From Verrucomicrobiota bacterium (lineage in GTDB: Bacteria > Verrucomicrobiota > Verrucomicrobiia > Verrucomicrobiales > DEV007): 33,034 nucleotides of DNA. The translations under genes were made by a program, and so were the position numbers. The stretch spans positions 1-33,034 of the forward strand of contig QQNE01000045.1 in NCBI GenBank assembly GCA_003402735.1, read 5' to 3'. Of the stretch, positions 10,401-17,742 are shown one piece after another (the stretch's first letter is position 1; each line of letters begins with the position of its first letter). The notes under the pieces were generated by a model. It searched no databases, had not been told where the DNA came from, and worked only from the letters and a program-made list of their open reading frames with translations.

Positions 10401-10714
10401 AAGTGGAGCCGGAGTTCACAGGGGGCGTTGGCGGGAAACCCATCCAGCGTGTAGGTGAAATTCCCGGACCGCTCCGTCTGGTAGATCGACATCGGATACG
10501 AGCCGTTGCCCGTGATGGGCTCGGTCGTTGAATACGTGGTTGACCCGCCGCCGAATTTCACGTCGGCTGAAAACGGGCTGACGGCGGTGCCTCCGGCGTT
10601 GATTTTGTAGGTTTGGGCGAGGCCAGAAGTTGCGGGCAGCAAAGCGAGGGCAAGGAAGATGGCGCGGAAGAAGTTGGATCGCATGGGAAGAGGAGAGGAG
10701 GAGATTTGGTTCAT
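4463..10714 (-). CDS. Giant secreted malectin / sugar dehydrogenase-like / diheme cytochrome / TSP3 protein
   Basis: This is an exported protein of about 2,083 residues. In order it has a signal peptide (about 11-34) and malectin-type domain 1 (from residue 38, INAGGT). A glucose/sorbosone dehydrogenase-type propeller follows (about 190-640), with GVRNPWNISKDPVTG near 470 and a YGWPYWEG motif. Next is a SO2930-type diheme cytochrome region (about 645-975) with PLWSDNAAKHRW and heme motifs CMDCH at 801-805 and CSSCH at 881-885. Malectin-like domains 2, 3 and 4 start at 1044, 1238 and 1452, separated by TSP3-like acidic DxDGDGxxD repeats (twelve in total). A NGSFED carbohydrate-binding-like domain starts at 1652, and a beta-rich domain runs from about 1875 to the end. 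It probably binds glycans outside the cell and passes electrons to hemes. The start is uncertain: ATG at 10714 or 10684; sequence further upstream is AT-rich and reads as non-coding. Confidence 0.9.
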   Translation of the reverse strand: MNQISSSPLPMRSNFFRAIFLALALLPATSGLAQTYKINAGGTAVSPFSADVKFGGGSTTYSTTEPITGNGSYPMSIYQTERSGNFTYTLDGFPANAPCELRLHFAEIYWAETGKRLFSVDLNGKAILSGYDIVAKAGGKNKAIVETFLANANASGQLLLSFNTEVDNAKISAIEAKVLFTGPYTAKTKIQSGMGAAGAVGPYLNGKLPSLNPTQSSASGGWDVVNAFPGLAGQLPNVMSIYAIPNTTPQKLIARLRGGQMKIFDENPAATTTETFMDIADRINLGNNGGLSAFCFHPQFNVAGSPNKDFVYVYYQTIQNTLMYNRLSRFTRNPVTGKIDNSTELVMIQTKDVVIFDHTGGAMIFDNQGYLILMYGDLEWTDEEYAQCLSLDTMFQSSIIRIDVDMKPTNLKPTRTLQGGIVNGVSTTKSLNTGKYAGAGNFSGIGYHIPIDNPYNDNPTALKEHYGKGVRNPWNISKDPVTGDILFFDAGSNMGDKWEEVNLLKPKADYGWPYWEGPISKTFETGIAAPVPIVYNSPTPINTPMGVFTQDVASYNHANGNGNAMGDGDVYQGDLLPGLKGKLIYCDFTSGRFWAKDYKTPGSEPTIIMDIDGGISGVKSSPNKQNLYIVNYNLGIIYKMVSVGLPNPQPPTLLSQTGAFTDLNTLTPSPGLIPYEPASPLWSDNAAKHRWMAIPNDGTHNTTAEKIVFSANGEWSFPVGTVFVKHFELPANAASPNSVVRLETRFLVHGADGYFAFSYKWNTEGTEAFLQNNASTATIPVTQTGGAVTNQVWEFPSQSACMDCHQQAAGRVLGAKTLALNWQYPYASQGTQNQITYLNSKAIFTESLNLTLLPTYITAKGLKDTSASVETRVRSFIDMNCSSCHRPGGTAGRAVFDARLTTPLELAGLINATPSADTLGLVNAKLIKPGDAANSVFAVRDASRNPSIQMPPLGTTIAHPEYIPMLNTWINGLTSTIADADGDGVPDAQDAFPNNPLEWADTDGDGVGNNSDLFPTDPTEWADANGDGVGDNTVLGPVQNLLSINAGGVAAGTFSGDAYFTGGGTYTSTAPISGMPTGVPDTVYKTERNKNFTYTITGLDPASYHRIDLHFAEVFWTAPAKRLFDVTLNGKLVLNDFDVFAAAGAVNKVVVKSFVTKPDSTGKITAVFTSVLDEAKLSAIVIGKHLGSGGSTNLDTDGDGVPDATDAFPNDPAEWADANGDGVGDNTVLGALQPVIAVNSGGTAVGTFVADTGFIGGGVYSTTAAITDAATNVPSSVYQSERNQTFSYTFSGLNPAQYHRVELHFAEIFWTAPGKRLFDVNVNGKVVLNDFDIFAAAGSINKAVMKAVLLKPDAAGKITLDFVTVLDQAKVSAIVLGKHLGNVIGPDSDNDGVPDSQDAFPNNPLESKDTDGDSFGDNSDAFPNDPTEWADANKDGVGDNTVLGYLQPLLAWNAGGPITGTFLADANFSGGGTYSSTVAVTGAATGIPAAIYQTERNGNFTYTFTGLDPAAFHRFDLHFAEIYWTAPGKRLFDVIVNGKVALDDFDVFAAAGGINKAFVKGYVSKPTSSGTVTIQFITVVDQAKLSGITIGKHLNSPNPPPPLDSDGDGVPDAQDAFPNNPAESKDTDGDGIGDNSDPFPNDPLNGATPVQLIVNGSFEDTNPKPTTFLKLTAGTQVPGWATNKSTKTLEVWKSGYLSFPAQQGVQLVEMDGGSLEQILTTTPGATLTWTFYHRGRGGNDTVALDLGPATGTLTRIKTFTTGKAAWVKYEGTYVVPAGQTKTKFMLVPISGAAGLTSANLIDNVSVLQAPLAPAPIAKAAAALAITTAAPLDSDGDGVVDRLDAFPNDPGESKNSDGDGRGDNTDLFPTDRTKTGAGKYTLLLPLPSSVTGIGDGYGTLTLDAALKGRLVLNMGDGTQFAQNVTAVNRTLTINATGTAPHAADTLQGTLTWSPQPRISDFNGTLTWTIAGKATPITLQAIGSFYTPATLQKLLGKTKVTVDLMGNPTDFQRSAVVTRNTVKWSLSTASGSFNQSNGLLIWKVKSPTGKTLTLKAAYFDDQKLLGGFFTDGIREVGAAQIVPAK
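5792..7790 (-). repeat. Tandem malectin + TSP3 modules inside the giant gene
   Basis: Three malectin-like domains begin at 7585, 7003 and 6361, giving periods of 582 and 642 bases (194 and 214 residues). The difference is about the size of one extra TSP3-like repeat of roughly 22 residues. The copies share stereotyped strings such as HFAEIFWTAPGKRLFDV and NDFDVFAAAG. Acidic calcium-type units (D-x-D-G-D-G-V-x-D-x-x-D-A-F-P-N-x-P) link them and continue after the fourth malectin. Nucleotide similarity between copies is high enough that recombination could change copy number. Confidence 0.85.
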
Positions 10715-10972
10715 CAAGTGTCCATTCCGCCATGACCAGACTGGCCATCGCTTTAAATTATTAAAATTAAGAATCAAAAAGAGAATTTTCCATAATTCGA
10801 TAACAAAAGACTGTAAAGAGAATTTCTGCAATGTTTGTCATTCATTGTTTCTAAAAATATTAAAATTATGAAAATTTGATGATTTCTCGAAAGTGGAGGG
10901 GGCGCGTGTGGAGTGCGTCGGGTCGGATCTGGAAAGAAACGCCATCGATTGTTCGTGGATGGGGTTGATCCG
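10715..10972. promoter_or_regulatory. AT-rich divergent promoter region
   Basis: This 258-base region lies between the divergent giant gene and the DUF1501 operon. Positions about 10750-10880 are mostly A and T in an otherwise GC-rich window. For the plus strand, TTGTCA at 10835-10840, a 17-base spacer and TATTAA at 10858-10863 form a plausible housekeeping promoter about 110 bases before the operon's first ATG. On the minus strand several TTTAAA/AATAAT boxes around 10750-10770 could serve as -10 elements for the giant gene. The shared region suggests coordinated control of both units, but I see no clear operator palindrome. Confidence 0.5.
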
Positions 10973-12421
10973 ATGAAACCAGTGAGATCCTTCCATCACC
11001 CGTTGGTTCCCCGTCGCTCCTGTTTGCAAGCCGGGGGCATTGGTCTTCTGGGGTTGGGCATGCATCATGTGTCTCTCTTGCGGGGTTTGGCCGCAGAACC
11101 GAAGCCGGAGAAGCGGACGGCGGCCAAGTCGGTGATCTACATCTTCCTTTCCGGAGGTCTGTCCCAGCATGATTCGTTCGATATGAAGCCGGATGCGCCG
11201 GCGGAGATCCGTGGTGAATTCCGCCCCATCGCAACGCGCACTCCAGGTTTGCAGATCTGTGAGCACATGCCGGAGTTGGCCAAGTGCAGTCATCTCTGGT
11301 CGGTTTGTCGGTCCTTGACGCATCCGTTCAACGAGCATTCTCAGGGGCATCATGTGATGTTGACGGGGCGCTCGGACATGCCGCCCGGGTTCGATCCTGG
11401 TCAGTCCAAGGACGGGGATCATCCGTCGCTGGCCGCGATCGCCACGCAATTGCTCGAATCCCGCAACAATCTGCCGCCGGCCATTGTTCTGCCCGAAAAA
11501 ATGGTGCATCGGACAGGGCGGACCCTTCCCGGTCAGTTTGCCGGTCAGATGGGCGCGGCCTACAATCCGTTTTTTCTCGAATGTTCGGGATACAATCCGG
11601 CCAGTTATGGGGCCTATCCGGACTATCTGTTTCATCACGAGAAAGGTCGTCAGGATGGTGCGGCCAAGGTCTTTGATGTCCCAAGTTTCACTCTGCCGGA
11701 AGGGTTGGACTTTGCGAGGCTGCGCGAGCGGGGCGAGCTGCTGCGGCATCTCAATCGTCAGCAGGCCTTTTTGGAAAAGGTGGCCGAGACCGAGGGGGTG
11801 AGCCGGAACCAGGCCATGGCGATGGATCTCTTGTTTGATCCCCGCACCAAGGCGGCGTTTGATGTCCACGCGGCGGATCTCCGGACGCAGGATCTCTACG
11901 GGCGGAATGCCTTTGGCTGGTCCCTGCTTTTGGCTCGCCAACTGGTGGAAGCCGGTGTGAGCATGATTCAGGTGAACCTGGGAAACAACGAGTGTTGGGA
12001 CAATCACCAGGCGATCTTTCCGAATCTCAAGAACTTCCTGTTGCCGCCGATGGATCGGGCGGTTTCCGCCTTGCTGATCGATCTGCAAGAGCGCAGATTG
12101 CTCGACACGACGTTGGTCGTGATGGCGGGTGAGTTCGGTCGGACCCCGAAGACTTCCCGGCTTTCGCCCAAGGCGTTGCCGGGTCGAGATCACTGGGGCG
12201 GCGTCCAATCGGTGTTGTTGGCGGGCGGAGGGATTCCAGGTGGACAGGTTGTCGGGGCCAGCGACAAAATCGGGGCCTACCCGGATCGCGATCCGCAAAA
12301 GCCGGAGAATTTCGCCGCCACCATTTATGAGGCGCTGGGTTTGCCCCGGGAGATTGTCTGGAGGGACCGGGTGGATCGTCCCAATTTTGTGTATCACGGG
12401 GCGCCGATCCCATTCGGTTGA
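10973..12421 (+). CDS. DUF1501 protein, copy 1 (Tat-exported)
   Basis: This 482-residue protein is the first gene of the six-gene operon. The ATG at 10973 is chosen because the twin-arginine leader (PRRSCLQAGG, then a hydrophobic stretch) starts about 16 residues in. DUF1501 proteins are related in fold to the alkaline phosphatase/sulfatase superfamily and are abundant in Planctomycetota and Verrucomicrobiota, but their reaction is unknown. Family motifs are visible: FLSGGLSQHDSFDMKPDAP near residue 50, AGEFGRTPK near 385 and PGRDHWGG near 405, where Asp, Glu and His could be metal ligands. It ends with the usual ATIYEALGLP segment. A 111-base gap separates it from copy 2, the only sizeable gap in the operon. 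Confidence 0.9.
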   Translation: MKPVRSFHHPLVPRRSCLQAGGIGLLGLGMHHVSLLRGLAAEPKPEKRTAAKSVIYIFLSGGLSQHDSFDMKPDAPAEIRGEFRPIATRTPGLQICEHMPELAKCSHLWSVCRSLTHPFNEHSQGHHVMLTGRSDMPPGFDPGQSKDGDHPSLAAIATQLLESRNNLPPAIVLPEKMVHRTGRTLPGQFAGQMGAAYNPFFLECSGYNPASYGAYPDYLFHHEKGRQDGAAKVFDVPSFTLPEGLDFARLRERGELLRHLNRQQAFLEKVAETEGVSRNQAMAMDLLFDPRTKAAFDVHAADLRTQDLYGRNAFGWSLLLARQLVEAGVSMIQVNLGNNECWDNHQAIFPNLKNFLLPPMDRAVSALLIDLQERRLLDTTLVVMAGEFGRTPKTSRLSPKALPGRDHWGGVQSVLLAGGGIPGGQVVGASDKIGAYPDRDPQKPENFAATIYEALGLPREIVWRDRVDRPNFVYHGAPIPFG

Positions 12422-12512
12422 GTCGGGTTCTGGGGGCGATTTCGGCTTCGACTCGCTCGCAAAAGGTCACCCGCGTTGCAAGAAATCGAAAACGAACCCG
12501 GTGTGCGGTGCT

Positions 12513-12520
12513 GGAAGGAG
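12513..12520 (+). promoter_or_regulatory. Strong ribosome binding site of DUF1501 copy 2
   Basis: GGAAGGAG lies 12 bases before the ATG at 12533. It supports that start over an in-frame codon at 12476, whose extra 19 residues would place the twin-arginine motif unusually far from the N-terminus. Confidence 0.6.
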
Positions 12521-12532
12521 TATCGACCCCCA

Positions 12533-13882
12533 ATGCTACGAATCCAATCCAACGATTCCTCCGTGTTCTGTGACGGCCGTTCCCGGCGCAATTTCCTCCG
12601 GATCGGAGGTTTCGGTGCCGCGGGACTGGGTCTGCCTGGTCTGCTTGAGGCGGAGCAATCTTCCGGGGCAGGAAGGCGCGGTCACAAGGCCCTCATCATG
12701 ATTTTCCTGCCGGGCGGTCCGCCTCACCAGGACATGTTTGATCTCAAGCCGGATGCGCCCAGGGAGATTCGTGGGGAGTTTTCCTCCATCCCGACCAATG
12801 TCCCGGGTCTTCGAATCTGCGAGGAGTTTCCGAGGATGGCCCAGATGATGGACAAATTCTCCGTGGTCCGTTCGGTGGTGGGGGCGGATGGTCGGCACGA
12901 TGCCCAGCAGTGTTTGACGGGTAAGCCGATGCGCGGGGCGCCTCCCGGTGGCTGGCCCAGCATTGGGGCGGCGATCGCCAAACTTGAGGGAGGAGCTTCT
13001 CAGGCGGTGCCGCCCTTTCTCGGGTTGTCTCCGAAGACCGGTCATGAGCCGTGGAGTGATCCGGGGCAGGCGGGATTTTTGGGCGCGGCTTACGCGGCCT
13101 TCCAACCGTTTCGGGGCGGTGGTCAGCAGGACTTGGTGCTCAAGGGGGTCAGTTTGGAGCGGCTTCGCGATCGCAAGGAGTTGCTGGCCAGCTTCGATCG
13201 GTTCCGGCACGAGTTTGATGCTTCCGGCGTGGTGGAAGGAATGGATGCGTTTCATCAGCAAGCGTTTGGGGTGTTGACCTCGAGCCAGCTTGCCGATGCG
13301 CTCGACATCACCAAGGAGACTCCCGCCACGATTGCGCGGTATGGGCGCGGCAGTGAAGCGTTGAAGGACGACGGCAGTTGGCGTCGGCTCGATCAGTTTT
13401 TGATGGCTCGGCGTTTGGTTGAAGCCGGGGCCCGGGTCGTCACCCTGAGTTTCAGTCGGTGGGATTGGCACTTCGACAACTTCCGTCAGGGGCGCGAGGA
13501 GTTTCCGCTGCTGGATCAGGGGCTGAGCGCCTTGGTGGGGGATCTCCACGATCGGGGGCTGGACCGCGATGTCTCGGTGGTGGTTTGGGGCGAGTTCGGC
13601 CGGACGCCGATCATCAACGCAAAGGGCGGACGCGATCACTGGCCCCGGGTTTCTTGCGCCCTGCTCGCCGGGGGCGGGATGCGGACCGGTCAGGTGATCG
13701 GGGCCACCGATCGGTTGGGCGGGGAGGCCGTGGAGCGTCCGGTTCACTTTCAAGAAATCTTCTCGACGCTCTACCACAACCTGGGGATCGACGGGCGCAA
13801 GGTGACGTTCGAGGACATGACGGGCCGGCCCCAGTATCTGGTCGATGCGCCGTATGCCCCGATGCGTGAACTGGTCGGCTGA
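12533..13882 (+). CDS. DUF1501 protein, copy 2 (Tat-exported)
   Basis: This 449-residue DUF1501 paralogue has a twin-arginine leader [12 protein letters not shown] near residue 17. The core motifs are present: [19 protein letters not shown] near residue 60, WGEFGRTP near 355 and GGRDHWPR near 368. Compared with copy 1 the middle segment is shorter, and it carries a GPPHQD signature more like copy 3. Export in a folded state through the Tat pathway is expected, possibly with a bound metal. The stop codon is followed after one base by the ATG of copy 3, implying translational coupling. The substrate is unknown, as for the whole family. Confidence 0.9.
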   Translation: MLRIQSNDSSVFCDGRSRRNFLRIGGFGAAGLGLPGLLEAEQSSGAGRRGHKALIMIFLPGGPPHQDMFDLKPDAPREIRGEFSSIPTNVPGLRICEEFPRMAQMMDKFSVVRSVVGADGRHDAQQCLTGKPMRGAPPGGWPSIGAAIAKLEGGASQAVPPFLGLSPKTGHEPWSDPGQAGFLGAAYAAFQPFRGGGQQDLVLKGVSLERLRDRKELLASFDRFRHEFDASGVVEGMDAFHQQAFGVLTSSQLADALDITKETPATIARYGRGSEALKDDGSWRRLDQFLMARRLVEAGARVVTLSFSRWDWHFDNFRQGREEFPLLDQGLSALVGDLHDRGLDRDVSVVVWGEFGRTPIINAKGGRDHWPRVSCALLAGGGMRTGQVIGATDRLGGEAVERPVHFQEIFSTLYHNLGIDGRKVTFEDMTGRPQYLVDAPYAPMRELVG

Positions 13883-13883
13883 C

Positions 13884-15287
13884 ATGAACCTGCGAAGCCC
13901 ATTCTGTTCGGGGCCGATGCGTCGGCGGTCCTTTCTCGAAATCGGTTCCCTGAGCTTGGCTGGGATCGGGCTACCGCAATTCCTGCAGGCCAAGGCGCAG
14001 AGTGGGGGCGCACGGGACACCAACGTGATTTTCATCTGGCTCCCGGGAGGTCCTCCTCACATGGAGATGTATGATCTCAAGCCGGATGCCCCCAGCGAGT
14101 ATCGCGGTGTTTTCCGCCCCATTCGGACGAATGTGCCCGGGTTGGAAGTGGGAGAACTGTTGCCGCGGCACGCGAAAATTGCCGACAAGTTCACCCTGAT
14201 CCGTTCCTGTCACCATGAGTTCGCAGATCACGGGGGTGGGCACAAGCGGTTCATGACGGGGCGGGTCCCAGCTGCTCCCACCGGTTTTGTCAACGATGCC
14301 CCGGCGGTGACTTCCATTGTGATGGATCGGCTGGGCGGCCTCAATGCGGACGGTGTTCCCAATGTGGTGATTGGCACCGATACCGGTCGTCACGGGATCG
14401 ATATCTTCAGTCTCGGTTCGGCATGGTTGGGCCAGAGTCGGACGCCGTTTCTTTTTCACGGAGATCCGAGCCTTTCCGATTTCCAGGTGCAGAATCTCAG
14501 TTTGGCGCCGGAATTGGCGGACCGGCTCGATGACCGATTGGCCTTGCTCCAGGGTTTCGACCGATTGCGGAGAGGGCTCGATCAAGCGGGATCCATGGTG
14601 GCGATGGATGAATTTCATCAGGAGGCCGTGACCATTCTCACCAGTCCGGCGGTGCGGGCGGCGTTTGATCTCTCCAAGGAACCGCAGCCGGTGCGGGAGC
14701 GTTACGGAATGACCCGCTTCGGGCAACGGGGCTTGTTGGCGCGTCGCTTGGTGGAGGCCGGGTGTCGTTTTGTCACGATGGTCTGGGAGCAACCCCACCG
14801 GGAGATGCCCAAGAACTGCACCTACAACTGGGATTCCCACGCGGTGAATTGCGATATCAACGACGATCTTCGCTGGCGTCTGCCCAGTTATGACCAGGCG
14901 CTCACGGCGCTGATCGAGGATCTTTGCGCCCGCGGCTTGGACCGGAACACCTTGCTGATTTGTACCGGAGAGTTTGGCCGCACCCCGAAGATGAATGCGC
15001 AGCGGGGCAGTCAGACCGGTGTGATGCAGCCGGGGCGTGATCACTGGCCGAGTTCGATGTCGATGCTGGTCAGCGGGGGAGGGATGCGGACCGGCCAAGT
15101 CGTCGGCGCCACCAACGCGAAAGGCGAGCATCCGGTGGATCGTCTGCTCACGCCCAATGATCTCTGGGCCACGGTTTACCGTCATCTCGGGATCGATCCC
15201 CACGAGAGCACTTCCGATCAGCTGGGTCGTCCGATGCCGATCCTTCCGTTCGGTTCCGTCATTCCGGAGATTTTGCCATGCACCTGA
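13884..15287 (+). CDS. DUF1501 protein, copy 3 (Tat-exported)
   Basis: This 467-residue third paralogue has the leader MRRRSFLEIGSLSLAGIGLP starting near residue 12. Motifs are WLPGGPPHMEMYDLKPDAP near residue 51, TGEFGRTPK near 360 and PGRDHWPS near 382. Note that the first motif has HMEMYD where copies 1 and 2 have HDSFD and HQDMFD, so one acidic position differs and the copies may not be equivalent catalytically. A specific insert with WEQPHREMPKNCTYNWDSH near residue 300 is absent from copy 2. The last 10 bases overlap the start of the DUF1549/DUF1553 gene, a typical coupled arrangement for these two families. Confidence 0.9.
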   Translation: MNLRSPFCSGPMRRRSFLEIGSLSLAGIGLPQFLQAKAQSGGARDTNVIFIWLPGGPPHMEMYDLKPDAPSEYRGVFRPIRTNVPGLEVGELLPRHAKIADKFTLIRSCHHEFADHGGGHKRFMTGRVPAAPTGFVNDAPAVTSIVMDRLGGLNADGVPNVVIGTDTGRHGIDIFSLGSAWLGQSRTPFLFHGDPSLSDFQVQNLSLAPELADRLDDRLALLQGFDRLRRGLDQAGSMVAMDEFHQEAVTILTSPAVRAAFDLSKEPQPVRERYGMTRFGQRGLLARRLVEAGCRFVTMVWEQPHREMPKNCTYNWDSHAVNCDINDDLRWRLPSYDQALTALIEDLCARGLDRNTLLICTGEFGRTPKMNAQRGSQTGVMQPGRDHWPSSMSMLVSGGGMRTGQVVGATNAKGEHPVDRLLTPNDLWATVYRHLGIDPHESTSDQLGRPMPILPFGSVIPEILPCT

Positions 15288-17734
15288 AACTGATCCCGAT
15301 ATCTCTTTTGCTGGGAGCTGCCACTGCGGTGGCCGGTTCCAACTTGTCCGTTCGCGGTCGCTCCGGCAGTGAAGACGCCGTCGTCCTCATTGGTCCCGAT
15401 GCGCGTCAGCAACTCGTGGTGACCTCGGGCCCATCCCGCGATGTGACGCACGACGTGCAGTGGTCGGTTAGTCCCGGGGGCGTGGTTGCCTTTGACGGAG
15501 GTGGGTTCCTCAAACCCGTGGCCGATGGCCAAGCCACCGTGTCCGTTTCCCACTCGGACGGAAGCATCGGTTCCATTCGGGTCCGTGTGCAGCAGAGCGC
15601 CGAGCCGCAGCCGATCAATTTCACCAACGATGTGGTTCCCATCCTCACCCGTTACGGTTGCAACGGCGGCGGTTGTCACGGGAAGTCGGGGGGGCAGAAC
15701 GGGTTCCGATTGTCGCTCCTCGGCTATGAGCCGTGGAATGATTTCGATTACCTGACCCGGGAGTCCCGGGGGCGCCGCATCTTCCCGGCCGTGCCGGAGC
15801 GGAGCCTTTTGCTCACCAAGGCGACCGGTGAAACGCCGCACGGTGGCGGGGCACGGATGGATCCCGAAAGCCACGATTTTCAGTTTCTGGTGCGTTGGAT
15901 CCGTCAGGGTATGCCCTACGGTCGGGAGACCGACCCCTCGATCCAGCGAATCGAGGTCTTCCCGAAGCAGCGCGTGGCCGCCCCGGGAGCTCGGCAGCAG
16001 CTTTCCGTCACCGCGCATTATTCGGATGGGACCACGCGCGACATCACCCGCGCGGTGCAGTATGAGGCGAACCAGGAGGAAATGGCCGAGGTGGCCGAGG
16101 ACGGTTTGGTGACCTTCAAAGAACTGCCCGGCAGCACCTCCATCATGGTGCGTTTCCAGGAAAAGGTGGATGTCTTCGTGGCGGATCTTCCCCTGGGCGC
16201 TCCCGTTCCGGCGATGGTTGCGGCCAATTTCATCGACGACCTGGTTCAGCGGAAATTGAAGCTCCTCGGGCTCCCGCCTTCGGAGCGGACCGGGGACGCC
16301 GCGTTCCTGCGCCGTGTCACGCTGGATTTGGCGGGGCGTCTTCCCTCCAAATCTGAGATCGAGTCCTTCCTGAAGGATCCTTCTCCAGACAAGCGCGCCC
16401 GGCGCATCGATGCCTTGCTCGTTTCCGATGATTGCGCCGAGTGGTTTGCCGGCAAATGGACCGCGATCCTCCGCAACAAACGGGCCAAGCCCGAATACGC
16501 CTTCGGGACCTACGCCTTCCACGATTGGATCCGGCGCAGCTTGGCGGAAAACCTGCCGTTTGATCGAATGGTCACCGAACTTCTCACCGCTTCCGGTGAT
16601 TTGGGCCAGAGTCCCGCCACCGCGTGGTATCGCGCCGTGCCGGATCAGAAAGATCGGATGCAGGACATCGCCCAGATCTTTCTTGGGGTCCGTGTCCAAT
16701 GCGCGCAATGCCACCATCATCCCTACGAAAAATGGAGCCAAGATGATTATTACAGTTTCGCTGCCTTTTTCTCTACGCTCGGCACCAAGGCGGCGGATGG
16801 GCCCGGGGAAACCATCGTCTTTCATCAGCGCAAAGCCGCGACCATGGCCAATCCCCGCACCGGGAAAGCGCTGCCCCCGGCTCCGCTCGGCAGTGAGGCG
16901 CTGCAAATTGCGCCCGAGCGAGATCCCCGGTTCGCCTTGGCGGACTGGATGAGCGATCGCGAGAATCCCTTCTTTGCCCGAATGCTGGTGAATCGGTATT
17001 GGAAGCATTTCTTCGGGCGCGGCTTGGTCGAGCCGGAGGATGACATGCGGGTGACGAACCCGGCCACTCACCCGGAGTTGCTCGATGCCTTGGCCACCTA
17101 TTTCACGGTGAGTGGCTACGACCTGCGCGAGCTGATGCGACTGATTGTCTCCAGCAACACCTACCAGCTGAGTGCGGAGCCGAACTCCTACAACTTGACG
17201 GATCGGCAAAACTACTCCCGGTTCTATCCGCGTCGCCTTCCTGCGGAGGTGCTGCTGGATTCCATCAACATGGTGGCGGAGACGGAAGAGAGCTTCGGGG
17301 GGCAGGAAAAAGGCACGCGGGCGATTGCTCTGCCGGACGACAGCTACAACAAGGAAGTGTATTTCCTCAGCGTCTTTGGACGACCGGCCATGGAGAGCGC
17401 CTGCGAATGCGAGCGGACCGCAGACGCCAACTTGGCGCAGAGTTTGCACCTGATCAATTCGCCCACGTTGCAGGGCAAACTTGCCCATCCCCAGGGACGG
17501 GCCGCCCGTTTGGCCGCGCTGTCGGCCCCCGATCAGTCCAAGATTTCCGATCTGTATCTGGCCGCGGTCGGACGTGGTCCGGAGCCGAAGGAATTGGAGG
17601 CGGCCTTGGGACATCTGGCGCGGAAACGGGGGACCGCCGCCGCAGGTGAGGCCAGGGTCAAGGCCGACCAGATCGCGTTCGAGGACATGCTCTGGGCATT
17701 GATCAACACCAAGGAATTCCTCTTCAACCATTGA
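15278..17734 (+). CDS. DUF1549/DUF1553 protein with Ig-like domains and cytochrome motifs
   Basis: This is an exported protein of 818 residues. It has a signal peptide (about 1-20), a BIG2-type Ig-like domain (about 25-108), and a cytochrome-like segment (about 113-215) with the atypical CX4CH motif at 128-134. A second Ig-like domain follows (about 222-307), then DUF1549 (about 315-500) with a canonical CAQCH heme motif at 475-479 followed by HHPYEKW, and DUF1553 (about 545-810) with NPFFARMLVNRYWKHFFGRG. This architecture is a hallmark of Planctomycetota and Verrucomicrobiota, and such genes regularly sit next to DUF1501 genes. The heme motifs suggest electron transfer in the periplasm or at the cell surface; the actual substrate is unknown. 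The next gene follows without a gap. Confidence 0.92.
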   Translation: MHLKLIPISLLLGAATAVAGSNLSVRGRSGSEDAVVLIGPDARQQLVVTSGPSRDVTHDVQWSVSPGGVVAFDGGGFLKPVADGQATVSVSHSDGSIGSIRVRVQQSAEPQPINFTNDVVPILTRYGCNGGGCHGKSGGQNGFRLSLLGYEPWNDFDYLTRESRGRRIFPAVPERSLLLTKATGETPHGGGARMDPESHDFQFLVRWIRQGMPYGRETDPSIQRIEVFPKQRVAAPGARQQLSVTAHYSDGTTRDITRAVQYEANQEEMAEVAEDGLVTFKELPGSTSIMVRFQEKVDVFVADLPLGAPVPAMVAANFIDDLVQRKLKLLGLPPSERTGDAAFLRRVTLDLAGRLPSKSEIESFLKDPSPDKRARRIDALLVSDDCAEWFAGKWTAILRNKRAKPEYAFGTYAFHDWIRRSLAENLPFDRMVTELLTASGDLGQSPATAWYRAVPDQKDRMQDIAQIFLGVRVQCAQCHHHPYEKWSQDDYYSFAAFFSTLGTKAADGPGETIVFHQRKAATMANPRTGKALPPAPLGSEALQIAPERDPRFALADWMSDRENPFFARMLVNRYWKHFFGRGLVEPEDDMRVTNPATHPELLDALATYFTVSGYDLRELMRLIVSSNTYQLSAEPNSYNLTDRQNYSRFYPRRLPAEVLLDSINMVAETEESFGGQEKGTRAIALPDDSYNKEVYFLSVFGRPAMESACECERTADANLAQSLHLINSPTLQGKLAHPQGRAARLAALSAPDQSKISDLYLAAVGRGPEPKELEAALGHLARKRGTAAAGEARVKADQIAFEDMLWALINTKEFLFNH

Positions 17735-17742
17735 CCGTGAAG

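Noticed and set aside
10715..10831. N-terminal extension of the giant gene by 39 codons
   Set aside because: It lies in the AT-rich promoter region, would put the signal peptide far from the N-terminus, and has codon use unlike the rest of the gene.
15218..17731. Minus-strand open frame of over 800 codons
   Set aside because: Antisense shadow of the DUF1549/DUF1553 gene caused by GC-rich third positions; no recognisable domain or signal.
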